Source of the DNA: an uncultured Collinsella sp.
GTDB taxonomy: Bacteria > Actinomycetota > Coriobacteriia > Coriobacteriales > Coriobacteriaceae
Assembly (NCBI GenBank): GCA_958452935.1
Contig: CAUDVX010000011.1
Coordinates: forward strand, 1 to 44,711
Direction of reading: 5' to 3'
DNA: 44,711 nt
Below are positions 24,645 through 31,707 of this stretch, one piece after another. Position 1 is the stretch's first letter. Each line of letters begins with the position of its first letter. Below the pieces are notes generated by a model. That model saw only the letters and a list, made by a program, of their open reading frames with translations, was not told the DNA's origin and made no database searches. A program made the position numbers and the translations under genes.

Positions 24645-25610
24645 ATGGAGAACAAGTACGTCTGCTCTGTCGATATCGGCGGAACTAAGATCGCGACCGC
24701 CATTATGGAGTACCCGGCTGACGGCAGCGTGCCCCATCCCGTATTTGAGGCCGAGGTTCCTACCGAGGCCCAGGAGGGCGGCGAGGCCGTCTTCCAGCGG
24801 ATCGAGGCGTCCATCAAGGCCGCTCTTGAGGCGAATCCCGATGTCGAGGTCCTCGGTGTCGGTATCGGTGCCGCAGGCGTCGTCGATCCCAAGACGGGCG
24901 CTATCGCGTATGCCAACGAGATCATGCCCGGCTGGTCCGGCGTTCAGTTGGGGCCGCGCCTGCGCGAGGACCTTGGTCTCCCCGTTGCCGTTGTGGGCGA
25001 CGTGCAGGCTCATGCTCTGGGCGAGGCCCACTGGGGCGTCGGCAAGGGCAAGTTCTCCGTCTTGTGTCTGGGCATCGGTACGGGCATCGGCGGCGCATAT
25101 GTCGAGAACGGCCGCGTGATGCAGGGCTTCCATGGTGCTGCCGGCCATATGGGCCACATCGAGTGCTCGGCTGCCGCTGGCATTCCCTGCGCCTGCGGGC
25201 GTTCCGGCCATCTTGAGTCGGTTGCTTCGGGCACTTCCATTGGTCGTATGTACGATGAGCGCTTCGGTCGCGTCGACCCCAGCCGTCCTTCGGTCGGTCG
25301 CGACGTGAACGACCTGTGCCGTGCGGGCGACGCAAAGGCGACCGAGGTCATCCATGACGCCGGCTTTGCGCTGGGTGCCAGCTTGGGCTCGCTCGCTAAC
25401 ATTCTGGACCCTGAGGTCATCGTGCTTTCGGGCGGCGTGATTCACCAAGGTCCCGATTGGCGTTCGCAGACGTGGAAGGATTCGGTGCACGAGGGCTATG
25501 CCAGCCAGGCGCTCGATCCGCTTCAGGACACGCCGATCCTTATCGGTTCTCTGGAGGGTGATGCTCCGCTCATCGGTGCCGCCGAACACCTTCTTGCGTC
25601 GTTGAAGTAA
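24645..25610 (+). CDS. nanK: ROK family kinase, probable N-acetylmannosamine kinase
   Basis: NanK phosphorylates ManNAc to ManNAc-6-P with ATP. The 321-residue ROK protein starts with the ATP-binding DIGGTKIATAIMEY. It has GVGIGAAGVVD, the catalytic Asp region VVGDVQAHALGEAHWG, GIGTGIGGAYV, and the zinc-site segment GHMGHIECSAAAG-IPCACGRSGHLES. The zinc motif normally reads CxCGxxGCxE, whereas here the third cysteine is His189. No helix-turn-helix precedes the kinase domain, so it is an enzyme and not a repressor. ATG 24645 follows TAAGGAG. Position between nanA and nanE supports the substrate; glucokinase is the main alternative. Confidence 0.82.
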   Translation: MENKYVCSVDIGGTKIATAIMEYPADGSVPHPVFEAEVPTEAQEGGEAVFQRIEASIKAALEANPDVEVLGVGIGAAGVVDPKTGAIAYANEIMPGWSGVQLGPRLREDLGLPVAVVGDVQAHALGEAHWGVGKGKFSVLCLGIGTGIGGAYVENGRVMQGFHGAAGHMGHIECSAAAGIPCACGRSGHLESVASGTSIGRMYDERFGRVDPSRPSVGRDVNDLCRAGDAKATEVIHDAGFALGASLGSLANILDPEVIVLSGGVIHQGPDWRSQTWKDSVHEGYASQALDPLQDTPILIGSLEGDAPLIGAAEHLLASLK

Positions 25611-25627
25611 ACATAACTACCAAGTGG

Positions 25628-25725
25628 GCCTTCTGAGGTGCCGCAGATTGACGTGAAAGAGGAGCGAAGCGTAGTTCGGTACGCGAGCGACGGTTTGAAC
25701 GTCAAGGTGCGGTGTCTCAGAAGGC
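25628..25725 (+). promoter_or_regulatory. Large structured RNA element in the nanE leader
   Basis: A 98-base hairpin is visible. GCCTTCTGAG (25628-25637) pairs with CTCAGAAGGC (25716-25725). Three G-U pairs follow, then CCGCA with TGCGG, a 2x2 internal loop, and TTGACGT (25648-25654) with ACGTCAA (25699-25705). The apical region carries GCGTA-GTTCGG-TACGC. It ends 25 bases before nanE with a short TTTT after the stem, so it could attenuate transcription or serve as an mRNA-processing site. No known RNA family was recognised. Confidence 0.6.
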
Positions 25726-25750
25726 TGTTTTGAGAAAGGTTGAGTCGAAC

Positions 25751-26437
25751 ATGACCGTCGATCCTTTGATTCAATCCCTGAAGGGCAAGCTCGTCGTGAG
25801 CGTTCAGGCGTATATGGGCGAGCCGCTTCGTACGCCCGAGACCATGGCTCAAATGTCTCGCGCTTGCGAGCTCGGCGGTGCCGCCGCCATTCGCTGCCAG
25901 GGCCTTGCCGACATTGCCGCCATTAAGGGTCGCTGTGAGGTTCCTGTTATCGGCCTGTGGAAGGATGGGCACGAGGGCGTTTACATCACGCCGACGCTGC
26001 GCCACGCTCGCGCCTGCGTTGCTGCGGGTGCCGATATCGTGGCGATTGACGCCACCGATCGCCCACGTCCCGATGGCAAGTCGGTCGAGGATACCTTCCG
26101 CCCGCTGCACGAGGAGGGCGTGCTCCTGATGGCCGACTGTGCCACCATCGAGGATATTCGTCGTGCTGTCGACATGGGCTTCGACCTGGTGTCCACCACG
26201 CTTTCTCATGGTGTTGCCGCTATCGACTGCACCATGGCCGATGGCCCCGATCTGCCGCTTCTGCGTCAGGCGACCGAGGAATTCCCCGGTCTTCCCATCA
26301 TCTGCGAGGGCCGCGTGCACACGCCCGAGGAGGCCCGCGCCGCGATTGATGCGGGCGCCTGGGCCGTTGTCGTCGGCACCGCCATCACGCACCCCACGAG
26401 TATTACAAGTTGGTTCAAGGCTGCGCTTGAGGCGTAA
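25751..26437 (+). CDS. nanE: N-acetylmannosamine-6-phosphate 2-epimerase
   Basis: NanE converts ManNAc-6-P to GlcNAc-6-P, which then enters amino-sugar catabolism. The 228-residue TIM-barrel protein has the family segments SLKGKLVVSVQAYMGEPL near the start, ARALP-like AAIRCQGLADIAAIK, the catalytic Lys in IGLWKDGHEGVYITPT, and ADIVAIDATDRPRPDG. It ends with EGRVHTPEEARAAIDAGAWAVVVGTAITHP. ATG 25751 is preceded by AGAAAGG at slightly long spacing. An in-frame GTG at 25712 would start inside the structured leader. It ends the sialic-acid operon. NagA and NagB, needed for the next steps, are not in the window. Confidence 0.93.
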   Translation: MTVDPLIQSLKGKLVVSVQAYMGEPLRTPETMAQMSRACELGGAAAIRCQGLADIAAIKGRCEVPVIGLWKDGHEGVYITPTLRHARACVAAGADIVAIDATDRPRPDGKSVEDTFRPLHEEGVLLMADCATIEDIRRAVDMGFDLVSTTLSHGVAAIDCTMADGPDLPLLRQATEEFPGLPIICEGRVHTPEEARAAIDAGAWAVVVGTAITHPTSITSWFKAALEA

Positions 26438-26464
26438 GACAGGCCTCGTATCCGCTTGGGGCGG

Positions 26465-26470
26465 TATACT
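26465..26470 (+). promoter_or_regulatory. Candidate -10 box upstream of rapZ
   Basis: TATACT lies 71 bases before rapZ and upstream of the terminator-like hairpin, without a recognisable -35. If used, the transcript would begin with the hairpin at 26489 and could be attenuated. Confidence 0.3.
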
Positions 26471-26488
26471 CAATAAAGGCAATTGATC

Positions 26489-26525
26489 GCGCGGGATCCG
26501 CTGGCCGGGTCCCGCGCTTGTTTTA
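26489..26525 (+). terminator. Intrinsic terminator after nanE, ending at the rapZ ribosome site
   Basis: GCGCGGGATCCG (26489-26500) pairs with CGGGTCCCGCGC (26506-26517), 12 bp with one G-U pair and a 5-base loop, followed by TTGTTTTA. The U-tract merges with AGGAGG, the rapZ ribosome site at 26525-26530. It ends the sialic-acid operon and may also act as an attenuator for rapZ. Confidence 0.75.
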
Positions 26526-26535
26526 GGAGGCACAC

Positions 26536-27456
26536 ATGCAAAAGGGAGATGCCATGGATGCGGCGGAGCGCTCGGAGCGCATCCCCGATATCGTCATCAT
26601 CACCGGAATGTCCGGATCGGGCCGAACGCAGGCCATGCATGTGTTCGAGGACATGGGCTATTTTTGCATCGACAACTTGCCTCCGCGTCTGATCGCCCAG
26701 CTTGCCGAACTCGTCGGCATCAATACGGGCGTGGGCAGGCATCTTGCCGTCACCTGCGACCTGCGCAGCCAGGGCTTGTTCGATGAGCTGCTCGATGCCG
26801 TTGCCGCGCTCGAGGAGCGCGAGATGAGCTGTGACATCGTGTTTCTCGAGGCCTCTGACGAGGTGCTGATCCGTCGTTATAGCGAAAACCGCCGCCGCCA
26901 TCCCATTGCCAAGCCGGGGGAGACTACGGCCGATGCGATTCAGCGCGAGCGCCTGCAGCTGCAGGGCGTTCGCGACCGAGCTGACATGATTATCGATACG
27001 AGCCGCTTGCGCACTTCTGCTCTGCGCAATAAATTGCGCATGGCGTTCTCCGAGCTGTCCGACCAGCAGCTCATGGACGTTCACGTGTTCTCGTTTGGCT
27101 TTAAGCACGGCATGCCCGTCGAGGCGGACATTATGATCGACGTCCGCTTCCTGCCCAATCCGTTCTACGATCCCGAGATGCGCACCATGACCGGTCTCGA
27201 TAAAAAGGTCTCCGATTTTGTTTTGGACCATCCCAAGACCCAGGAGTTCTGGAAGGCCTGGACGCAGCTGCTCGATACGGTGATGCCGGGCTATATCGCG
27301 GAGGGCAAGCCGCAGCTTTCTATCGCCATCGGCTGTACGGGCGGTCAACACCGCAGCGTTGCCATCGCCGAGGCCACGGCACGTTATTTGGAAGGCGCCC
27401 AATATCACGTGAGCATTTCCCATCGCGACCTGTCGCGCGCCAACACGAAAGCATAG
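26536..27456 (+). CDS. rapZ: RapZ family RNase adapter / nucleotide-binding protein
   Basis: The 306-residue protein (YvcJ/RapZ family) has a P-loop GMSGSGRT (residues 24-31). In this family the Walker lysine is often arginine in actinobacteria. FEDMGYFCIDNLPP and CDLRSQGLF follow, and the C-terminal domain has the conserved GCTGGQHRSVAIAE. In E. coli RapZ binds GlcNAc6P-pathway small RNAs. Outside the enterobacteria it is a nucleotide-hydrolysing protein of unclear role. ATG 26536 is preceded by AGGAGG. An ATG at 26554 with AGGGAG is an alternative. It is followed after 6 bases by whiA, without the yvcK gene that usually lies between them. Confidence 0.92.
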   Translation: MQKGDAMDAAERSERIPDIVIITGMSGSGRTQAMHVFEDMGYFCIDNLPPRLIAQLAELVGINTGVGRHLAVTCDLRSQGLFDELLDAVAALEEREMSCDIVFLEASDEVLIRRYSENRRRHPIAKPGETTADAIQRERLQLQGVRDRADMIIDTSRLRTSALRNKLRMAFSELSDQQLMDVHVFSFGFKHGMPVEADIMIDVRFLPNPFYDPEMRTMTGLDKKVSDFVLDHPKTQEFWKAWTQLLDTVMPGYIAEGKPQLSIAIGCTGGQHRSVAIAEATARYLEGAQYHVSISHRDLSRANTKA

Positions 27457-27462
27457 GCCTGC

Positions 27463-28392
27463 ATGTCGTTTACCGCCGAGGTGCGTGACGAGCTCGCGCG
27501 CTGCGAACCCGAATGTGAATACTGCGATTTGTCGACGCTTGCCGCCCTGACGCGTGTGAGCGGTACACTTTCGCTGGCCGGCTCCGGGCGGTATCGTTTG
27601 ACGGTCGCGACCGAGACGGGTGCCGTCGCGCGCACGATGATCACACTGACGCATCGCATCCTTAAGCTCAAAACGGAATTCACCGTTCGTAAATCGGTCT
27701 TGCATAAGGTCCGTAACTATCTCATTACCCTGCCCGATCAGCCCGACCTGGACAAGGCTCTGGTGCTGCTGGGCATTCTCGACCGCAGGGGAGGGCTCGT
27801 CGCTGGTGTTCCCCGGCACATCGTTGCCCGTCCCTGCTGCAGGCTTGCCTACATCCGCGGCGCGCTCATCGCCGGCGGTTTCGTGGCCGATCCCCGCGGC
27901 GACTTTCATTTGGAGATCGCGGTGCAGGGCGAGCAGTATGCTCGGGGACTTTGCGATCTATTGGAGCAGATTGGGGTCCATGCGCGCGTTAACGCGCGGC
28001 GCGGATCCTTTGCTGTCTACATTAAGAGCGCCGAGGAGATCGAGCAGCTCCTAAAGCTGATTGGTGCCAAGCGCAGCGTTGCCGAGATTGAGGAGGCGCG
28101 CGCGGTCAAATTGGTTAAGAACGACGTAAACCGTCGCGTGAATGCCGAACTGGCCAATCAGACCAGAAGTGCGGGTGCCGCCCAGCATCAGCTTGCGTTG
28201 ATCGATGAGCTCGAACAGCGGGGTTTGCGCGACACGCTTCCGGACGCCTTGGCAGTCTTTTGCGACCTGCGCGAGCGCTATCCCGATCTGTCGCTGCGCG
28301 ATCTGGGCGAGATGGCTGACCCTCCCTTGTCGAAGTCTGCCCTGTACCATCGCGTTTTGAGGCTTGAAAAGCTCATTGAAGCAAACAAGTAG
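27463..28392 (+). CDS. whiA: DNA-binding protein WhiA
   Basis: WhiA is a conserved Gram-positive regulator, essential for sporulation septation in Streptomyces and linked to division and metabolism elsewhere. The 309-residue protein has the N-terminal segment SFTAEVRDELAR, a homing-endonuclease-like domain lacking catalytic acids (CCRLAYIRGALIAGGFVADP), and a C-terminal helix-turn-helix (LSLRDLGEMADPPLSKSALYHR). ATG 27463 begins 6 bases after the rapZ stop. The ribosome site is weak and translation is probably coupled to rapZ. Confidence 0.94.
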   Translation: MSFTAEVRDELARCEPECEYCDLSTLAALTRVSGTLSLAGSGRYRLTVATETGAVARTMITLTHRILKLKTEFTVRKSVLHKVRNYLITLPDQPDLDKALVLLGILDRRGGLVAGVPRHIVARPCCRLAYIRGALIAGGFVADPRGDFHLEIAVQGEQYARGLCDLLEQIGVHARVNARRGSFAVYIKSAEEIEQLLKLIGAKRSVAEIEEARAVKLVKNDVNRRVNAELANQTRSAGAAQHQLALIDELEQRGLRDTLPDALAVFCDLRERYPDLSLRDLGEMADPPLSKSALYHRVLRLEKLIEANK

Positions 28393-28437
28393 TTTGAAGT
28401 ATCGACTTATATACGGATTTAGCTGCTATTTTATTCT

Positions 28438-28451
28438 TTAAAACGTTTTAA
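28438..28451. promoter_or_regulatory. 14-base palindromic operator upstream of gap
   Basis: TTAAAACGTTTTAA is a perfect palindrome with a central CG, in an A/T-rich stretch after whiA. It resembles the catabolite-responsive cre consensus in its core and shares AAAACGTT with the sialic-acid and oppA promoters. It lies about 70 bases upstream of the likely gap -10 box. Confidence 0.5.
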
Positions 28452-28483
28452 CGTAAATTTGATTTTCAATTTCGAGCATTCTC

Positions 28484-28513
28484 GTGAAATTCAAGTCAAA
28501 AAAAAGGTATATT
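28484..28513 (+). promoter_or_regulatory. Candidate gap promoter
   Basis: GTGAAA (28484-28489) and TATATT (28508-28513) are 18 bases apart. The spacer includes a run of eight A. An imperfect stem (GAG-CATT-CTC core, 28464-28493) overlaps the -35, and the leader to the gap start is about 65 bases. Confidence 0.45.
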
Positions 28514-28585
28514 AGGCGAGTGGTTAGTTTGTGGGCCTCAACGGCGGGCGCTGTAGCTCGCGGGGGCCTTACGAAAGGAGACACA

Positions 28586-29611
28586 ATGGCAGTAAAGGTT
28601 GCTATTAACGGCTTCGGTCGCATCGGTCGTCTGGCTTTCCGTCAGATGTTCGGTCATGAGGGCTCCGAGATCGTCGCTATCAACGACCTCACCTCTCCCG
28701 ATATGCTCGCTTACCTGCTGAAGTACGACTCCACGCAGGGCAACTACGCTCGCGATCACGAGGTCGTTGCTGGCGAGGATTCCATCACCGTTGACGGCAA
28801 GGAGATCAAGATCTACAAGGAGGCCGACGCCAACAACCTGCCTTGGGGCGACCTCGACGTCGACGTCGTTCTCGAGTGCACCGGCTTCTACACCAGCAAG
28901 GCTAAGGCTCAGGCCCACATCAACGCTGGCGCCAAGAAGGTCGTCATCTCCGCTCCGGCCGGCAGCGATCTGCCCACCATCGTGTACAACGTCAACCATG
29001 AGACGCTGACCGCTGAGGACAACATCATCTCCGCTGCTTCCTGCACCACCAACTGCCTCGCCCCGATGGCCAAGGGTCTGAACGACTTCGCTCCCATCGT
29101 GTCCGGCATCATGACCACCATCCACGCCTTCACCGGCGACCAGATGCCGCTCGACGGCCCGCAGCGCAAGGGCAACTTCCGTCGCTCCCGCGCCTGCTCC
29201 GAGAACATCGTCCCGAACACCACGGGCGCTGCCAAGGCCATCGGCCTGGTTCTCCCCGAGCTCAACGGCAAGCTCATCGGTGCCGCCCAGCGCGTCCCGA
29301 CGCCGACCGGCTCGCTGACCAACCTCTACGCCGTCGTTGACAAGAAGGTCACCGTCGACGAGGTCAACGCTGCCATGAAGGCCTACGCCGAGACCATCCC
29401 CGAGACCTTCGCCTACAACGAGGACCAGATCGTCTCCCGCGACATCGTCGGCGAGACCCACGGCTCCATCTTCGACGCCACTCAGACCATGTGCTCTGAC
29501 CTCGGCAACGGCCAGACCCTCGTTCAGGTCACCTCTTGGTACGACAACGAGAACTCCTACACCTCTCAGATGGTCCGCACCATCAAGTACTTCGAGAAGT
29601 TCGTTGCTTAA
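28586..29611 (+). CDS. gap: Glyceraldehyde-3-phosphate dehydrogenase, type I
   Basis: The enzyme oxidises and phosphorylates glyceraldehyde-3-P to 1,3-bisphosphoglycerate with NAD+. The 341-residue protein has the NAD-binding GFGRIGR, Asp34 in NDLTS (NAD+ specificity) and the catalytic Cys153 in SAASCTTNC. Conserved TGAAKAIGLVLPELNGK and WYDNENSYTSQM are also present. ATG 28586 is preceded by GAAAGGAG. Strongly biased codons suggest high expression. It heads the glycolytic run gap-pgk-tpiA-gpmI, but a terminator follows it, so it can be made in excess. Confidence 0.97.
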   Translation: MAVKVAINGFGRIGRLAFRQMFGHEGSEIVAINDLTSPDMLAYLLKYDSTQGNYARDHEVVAGEDSITVDGKEIKIYKEADANNLPWGDLDVDVVLECTGFYTSKAKAQAHINAGAKKVVISAPAGSDLPTIVYNVNHETLTAEDNIISAASCTTNCLAPMAKGLNDFAPIVSGIMTTIHAFTGDQMPLDGPQRKGNFRRSRACSENIVPNTTGAAKAIGLVLPELNGKLIGAAQRVPTPTGSLTNLYAVVDKKVTVDEVNAAMKAYAETIPETFAYNEDQIVSRDIVGETHGSIFDATQTMCSDLGNGQTLVQVTSWYDNENSYTSQMVRTIKYFEKFVA

Positions 29612-29648
29612 TTTAGCTTTTAGCGAATAGCTCGTTGAGCGTCTAAAG

Positions 29649-29695
29649 AAGGGCGCGGCCTTATAGGGCTTACACCCTAGGGTCGCGTCCTTTTT
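29649..29695 (+). terminator. Terminator between gap and pgk
   Basis: GGGCGCGGCC (29651-29660) pairs with GGTCGCGTCC (29681-29690) with two G-U pairs. An inner TAGGG/CCCTA stem continues it. Five T follow, then ATA. It is a good intrinsic terminator, probably with partial read-through into pgk because no clear pgk promoter is seen. Confidence 0.75.
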
Positions 29696-29751
29696 ATAAG
29701 AAATCGTCTGCCGTAATGGAAGGCAGACACGTACGAAAGGTAGAAGCAAAC

Positions 29752-30942
29752 ATGGCCTTTACCAAGAAGACCGTCCGCGACATCGATGTCGACGGCAAGC
29801 GCGTTCTCGTCCGCGTTGACTTCAACGTGCCTATCAAGGATGGCGTCGTTGGCGACACCACCCGTATCAAGGCTGCCCTGCCCACCATCAACTATCTCGT
29901 TGAGCACAACGCTCGCGTCATCCTCATGAGCCACCTCGGCCGTCCCGATGGCACCGGCTTCCAGCCCGAGCTGTCCCTCGAGCCCGTCGCCAAGAAGCTC
30001 GCCGAGCTCTCTGGTCTCGACGTTGCCTTTGTCGCCGACACTTACGGCGAGAAGGCTGCCGAGGCTGTCGCTGCCGTCGAGCCGGGCAAGGTTCTCGTTC
30101 TCGAGAACGTCCGCTTCGATAAGCGTGAGAAGAAGAACGATCCCGAGATCGCCAAGAAGCTCGCTTCCTATGGTGACGTCTTCGTTCTCGATGCCTTCGG
30201 CACCGCTCACCGCGCCCAGGGTTCCGTCGTGGGCCCCGCCGCTTACCTGCCTGCCGTCGCTGGCTTCCTGCTTGAGAAGGAGGTCGACACGCTGACCGGC
30301 ATCTTCGCCGAGCCCGAGCGCCCCTTCGTCGCTATCGTCGGCGGTTCCAAGGTTTCCTCCAAGATCGGCGTTCTCGATCACCTCATCGACTCCGCTGACA
30401 CCCTGATTATCGGTGGCGGCATGGCCTACACCTTCTTCCTGGCTCAGGGCCTGTCCGTCGGTCAGTCCCTCAAGGAAGAGGACTGGGTCGAGCGCGCCGG
30501 CGAGATGCTCAAGAAGGCCGAGGAGAAGGGCGTCAAGATCCTGCTCCCCATCGACAACCGCGTTGCCGATCACTTTGGCGAGGATGCTGTCCCCGAGGTT
30601 GTCGCTTCCGACGCTATCCCCGACGATCGTGAGGGCATGGACATCGGCCCCAAGACCGAGGAGCTCTACGCCGAGGCCGTCAAGGGCGCCAAGACCGTGT
30701 TCTGGAATGGCCCCATGGGCGTCTTCGAGTTCGACAACTTCGCTCATGGCACCCAGGCTATCGCCGAGGCTGTCGCCGAGGCCGACTGCACCTCGATCAT
30801 CGGTGGTGGCGACTCTGTCGCAGCTGTCAATAAGTTCAACCTGGCCGACAAGATGAGCTGGATCTCCACCGGCGGTGGCGCTTCCATGGAGCTCGTCGAG
30901 GGTAAGGCCCTGCCCGGAGTGGAGGCGCTTCTCGATGCCTAA
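29752..30942 (+). CDS. pgk: Phosphoglycerate kinase
   Basis: PGK transfers phosphate from 1,3-bisphosphoglycerate to ADP. The 396-residue length is standard. The substrate-binding RVDFNVPIKDG, the conserved SHLGRPDG, GSVVGPAAYLPAVAGFLLEKE, IVGGSKVSSK, and the C-terminal FWNGPMGVFE and GGGDSVAAV with STGGGASMELVEGK are all visible. ATG 29752 has GAAAGG upstream. A small hairpin (GTCTGCC/GGCAGAC, 29706-29728) lies in the leader. The last codons overlap the tpiA start. Confidence 0.97.
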   Translation: MAFTKKTVRDIDVDGKRVLVRVDFNVPIKDGVVGDTTRIKAALPTINYLVEHNARVILMSHLGRPDGTGFQPELSLEPVAKKLAELSGLDVAFVADTYGEKAAEAVAAVEPGKVLVLENVRFDKREKKNDPEIAKKLASYGDVFVLDAFGTAHRAQGSVVGPAAYLPAVAGFLLEKEVDTLTGIFAEPERPFVAIVGGSKVSSKIGVLDHLIDSADTLIIGGGMAYTFFLAQGLSVGQSLKEEDWVERAGEMLKKAEEKGVKILLPIDNRVADHFGEDAVPEVVASDAIPDDREGMDIGPKTEELYAEAVKGAKTVFWNGPMGVFEFDNFAHGTQAIAEAVAEADCTSIIGGGDSVAAVNKFNLADKMSWISTGGGASMELVEGKALPGVEALLDA

Positions 30943-31702
30943 CCGCACCCTTCTTATCGCTGGTAACTGGAAGATGAACAACGACGTCGCCGAGGCTGCC
31001 AAGCTCGCCGACGAGCTGGCCCAGGCTCTGCCCGAGGTTCCGGCTGGCGTCGAGGTGCTCGTCTGCCCTCCGACCATCGACATCACTACGGTCCATGACC
31101 GCATTCAGGCTGCCCCCATCGCCCTCGGTGCACAGAACGTGTACTGGGAGGCCAAGGGTGCCTTCACCGGTGAGTCCTCTTGCGACATGCTCAAGTCCGC
31201 TGGCTGCACCTACTGCATCATCGGTCACTCCGAGCGTCGCGACTACTTCCACGAGACCGACGAGGACCAGAACAAGAAGGCCAAGGCCCTCGTTGCCGCC
31301 GGTCTTGTTCCCGTCTTCTGCTGCGGCGAGTCCCTTGAGGTCCGCGAGGCCGGCACCTATGTCGAGCACGTCGTGAACCAGGTCAAGGCTGGCCTTGCTG
31401 GTCTTGAGATCACCTGCCCCAAGCAGGTCGTCGTCGCCTACGAGCCCATCTGGGCCATCGGCACCGGCAAGACCGCTACCGCCGAGGACGCTCAGGAGGT
31501 CTGCGGCGCTATCCGTGAGACCCTCAAGGAGATGTTTGGCGAGGAGCTCGCCAACGGCATCCGTGTCCTGTACGGTGGTTCCGCTAAGCCCGGCAACATT
31601 GCCGAGCTCGTCGCCAAGCCCGACGTTGACGGCGCCCTCGTGGGCGGCGCTTCGCTCAAGGCTGCCGACTTCGCCTCTATGGTCGTCAAGGCAGGCGAGT
31701 AG
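30935..31702 (+). CDS. tpiA: Triose-phosphate isomerase
   Basis: TPI interconverts dihydroxyacetone-P and glyceraldehyde-3-P. The 255-residue barrel has AGNWKMNN with the catalytic Lys, IGHSERR with the electrophilic His, and AYEPIWAIGTGKTA with the catalytic Glu and start of loop 6. YGGSAKPGN and GALVGGASL bind phosphate. ATG 30935 lies inside the end of pgk (stop 30940-30942), with GGAGTGGAGG before it, so translation is coupled. Confidence 0.97.
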   Translation: MPNRTLLIAGNWKMNNDVAEAAKLADELAQALPEVPAGVEVLVCPPTIDITTVHDRIQAAPIALGAQNVYWEAKGAFTGESSCDMLKSAGCTYCIIGHSERRDYFHETDEDQNKKAKALVAAGLVPVFCCGESLEVREAGTYVEHVVNQVKAGLAGLEITCPKQVVVAYEPIWAIGTGKTATAEDAQEVCGAIRETLKEMFGEELANGIRVLYGGSAKPGNIAELVAKPDVDGALVGGASLKAADFASMVVKAGE

Positions 31703-31707
31703 GACAT

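Noticed and set aside
26605..26628. RapZ P-loop with Arg instead of the Walker lysine
   Set aside because: Arginine at this place is recalled as common in actinobacterial RapZ proteins, so it is not evidence for an inactive protein.
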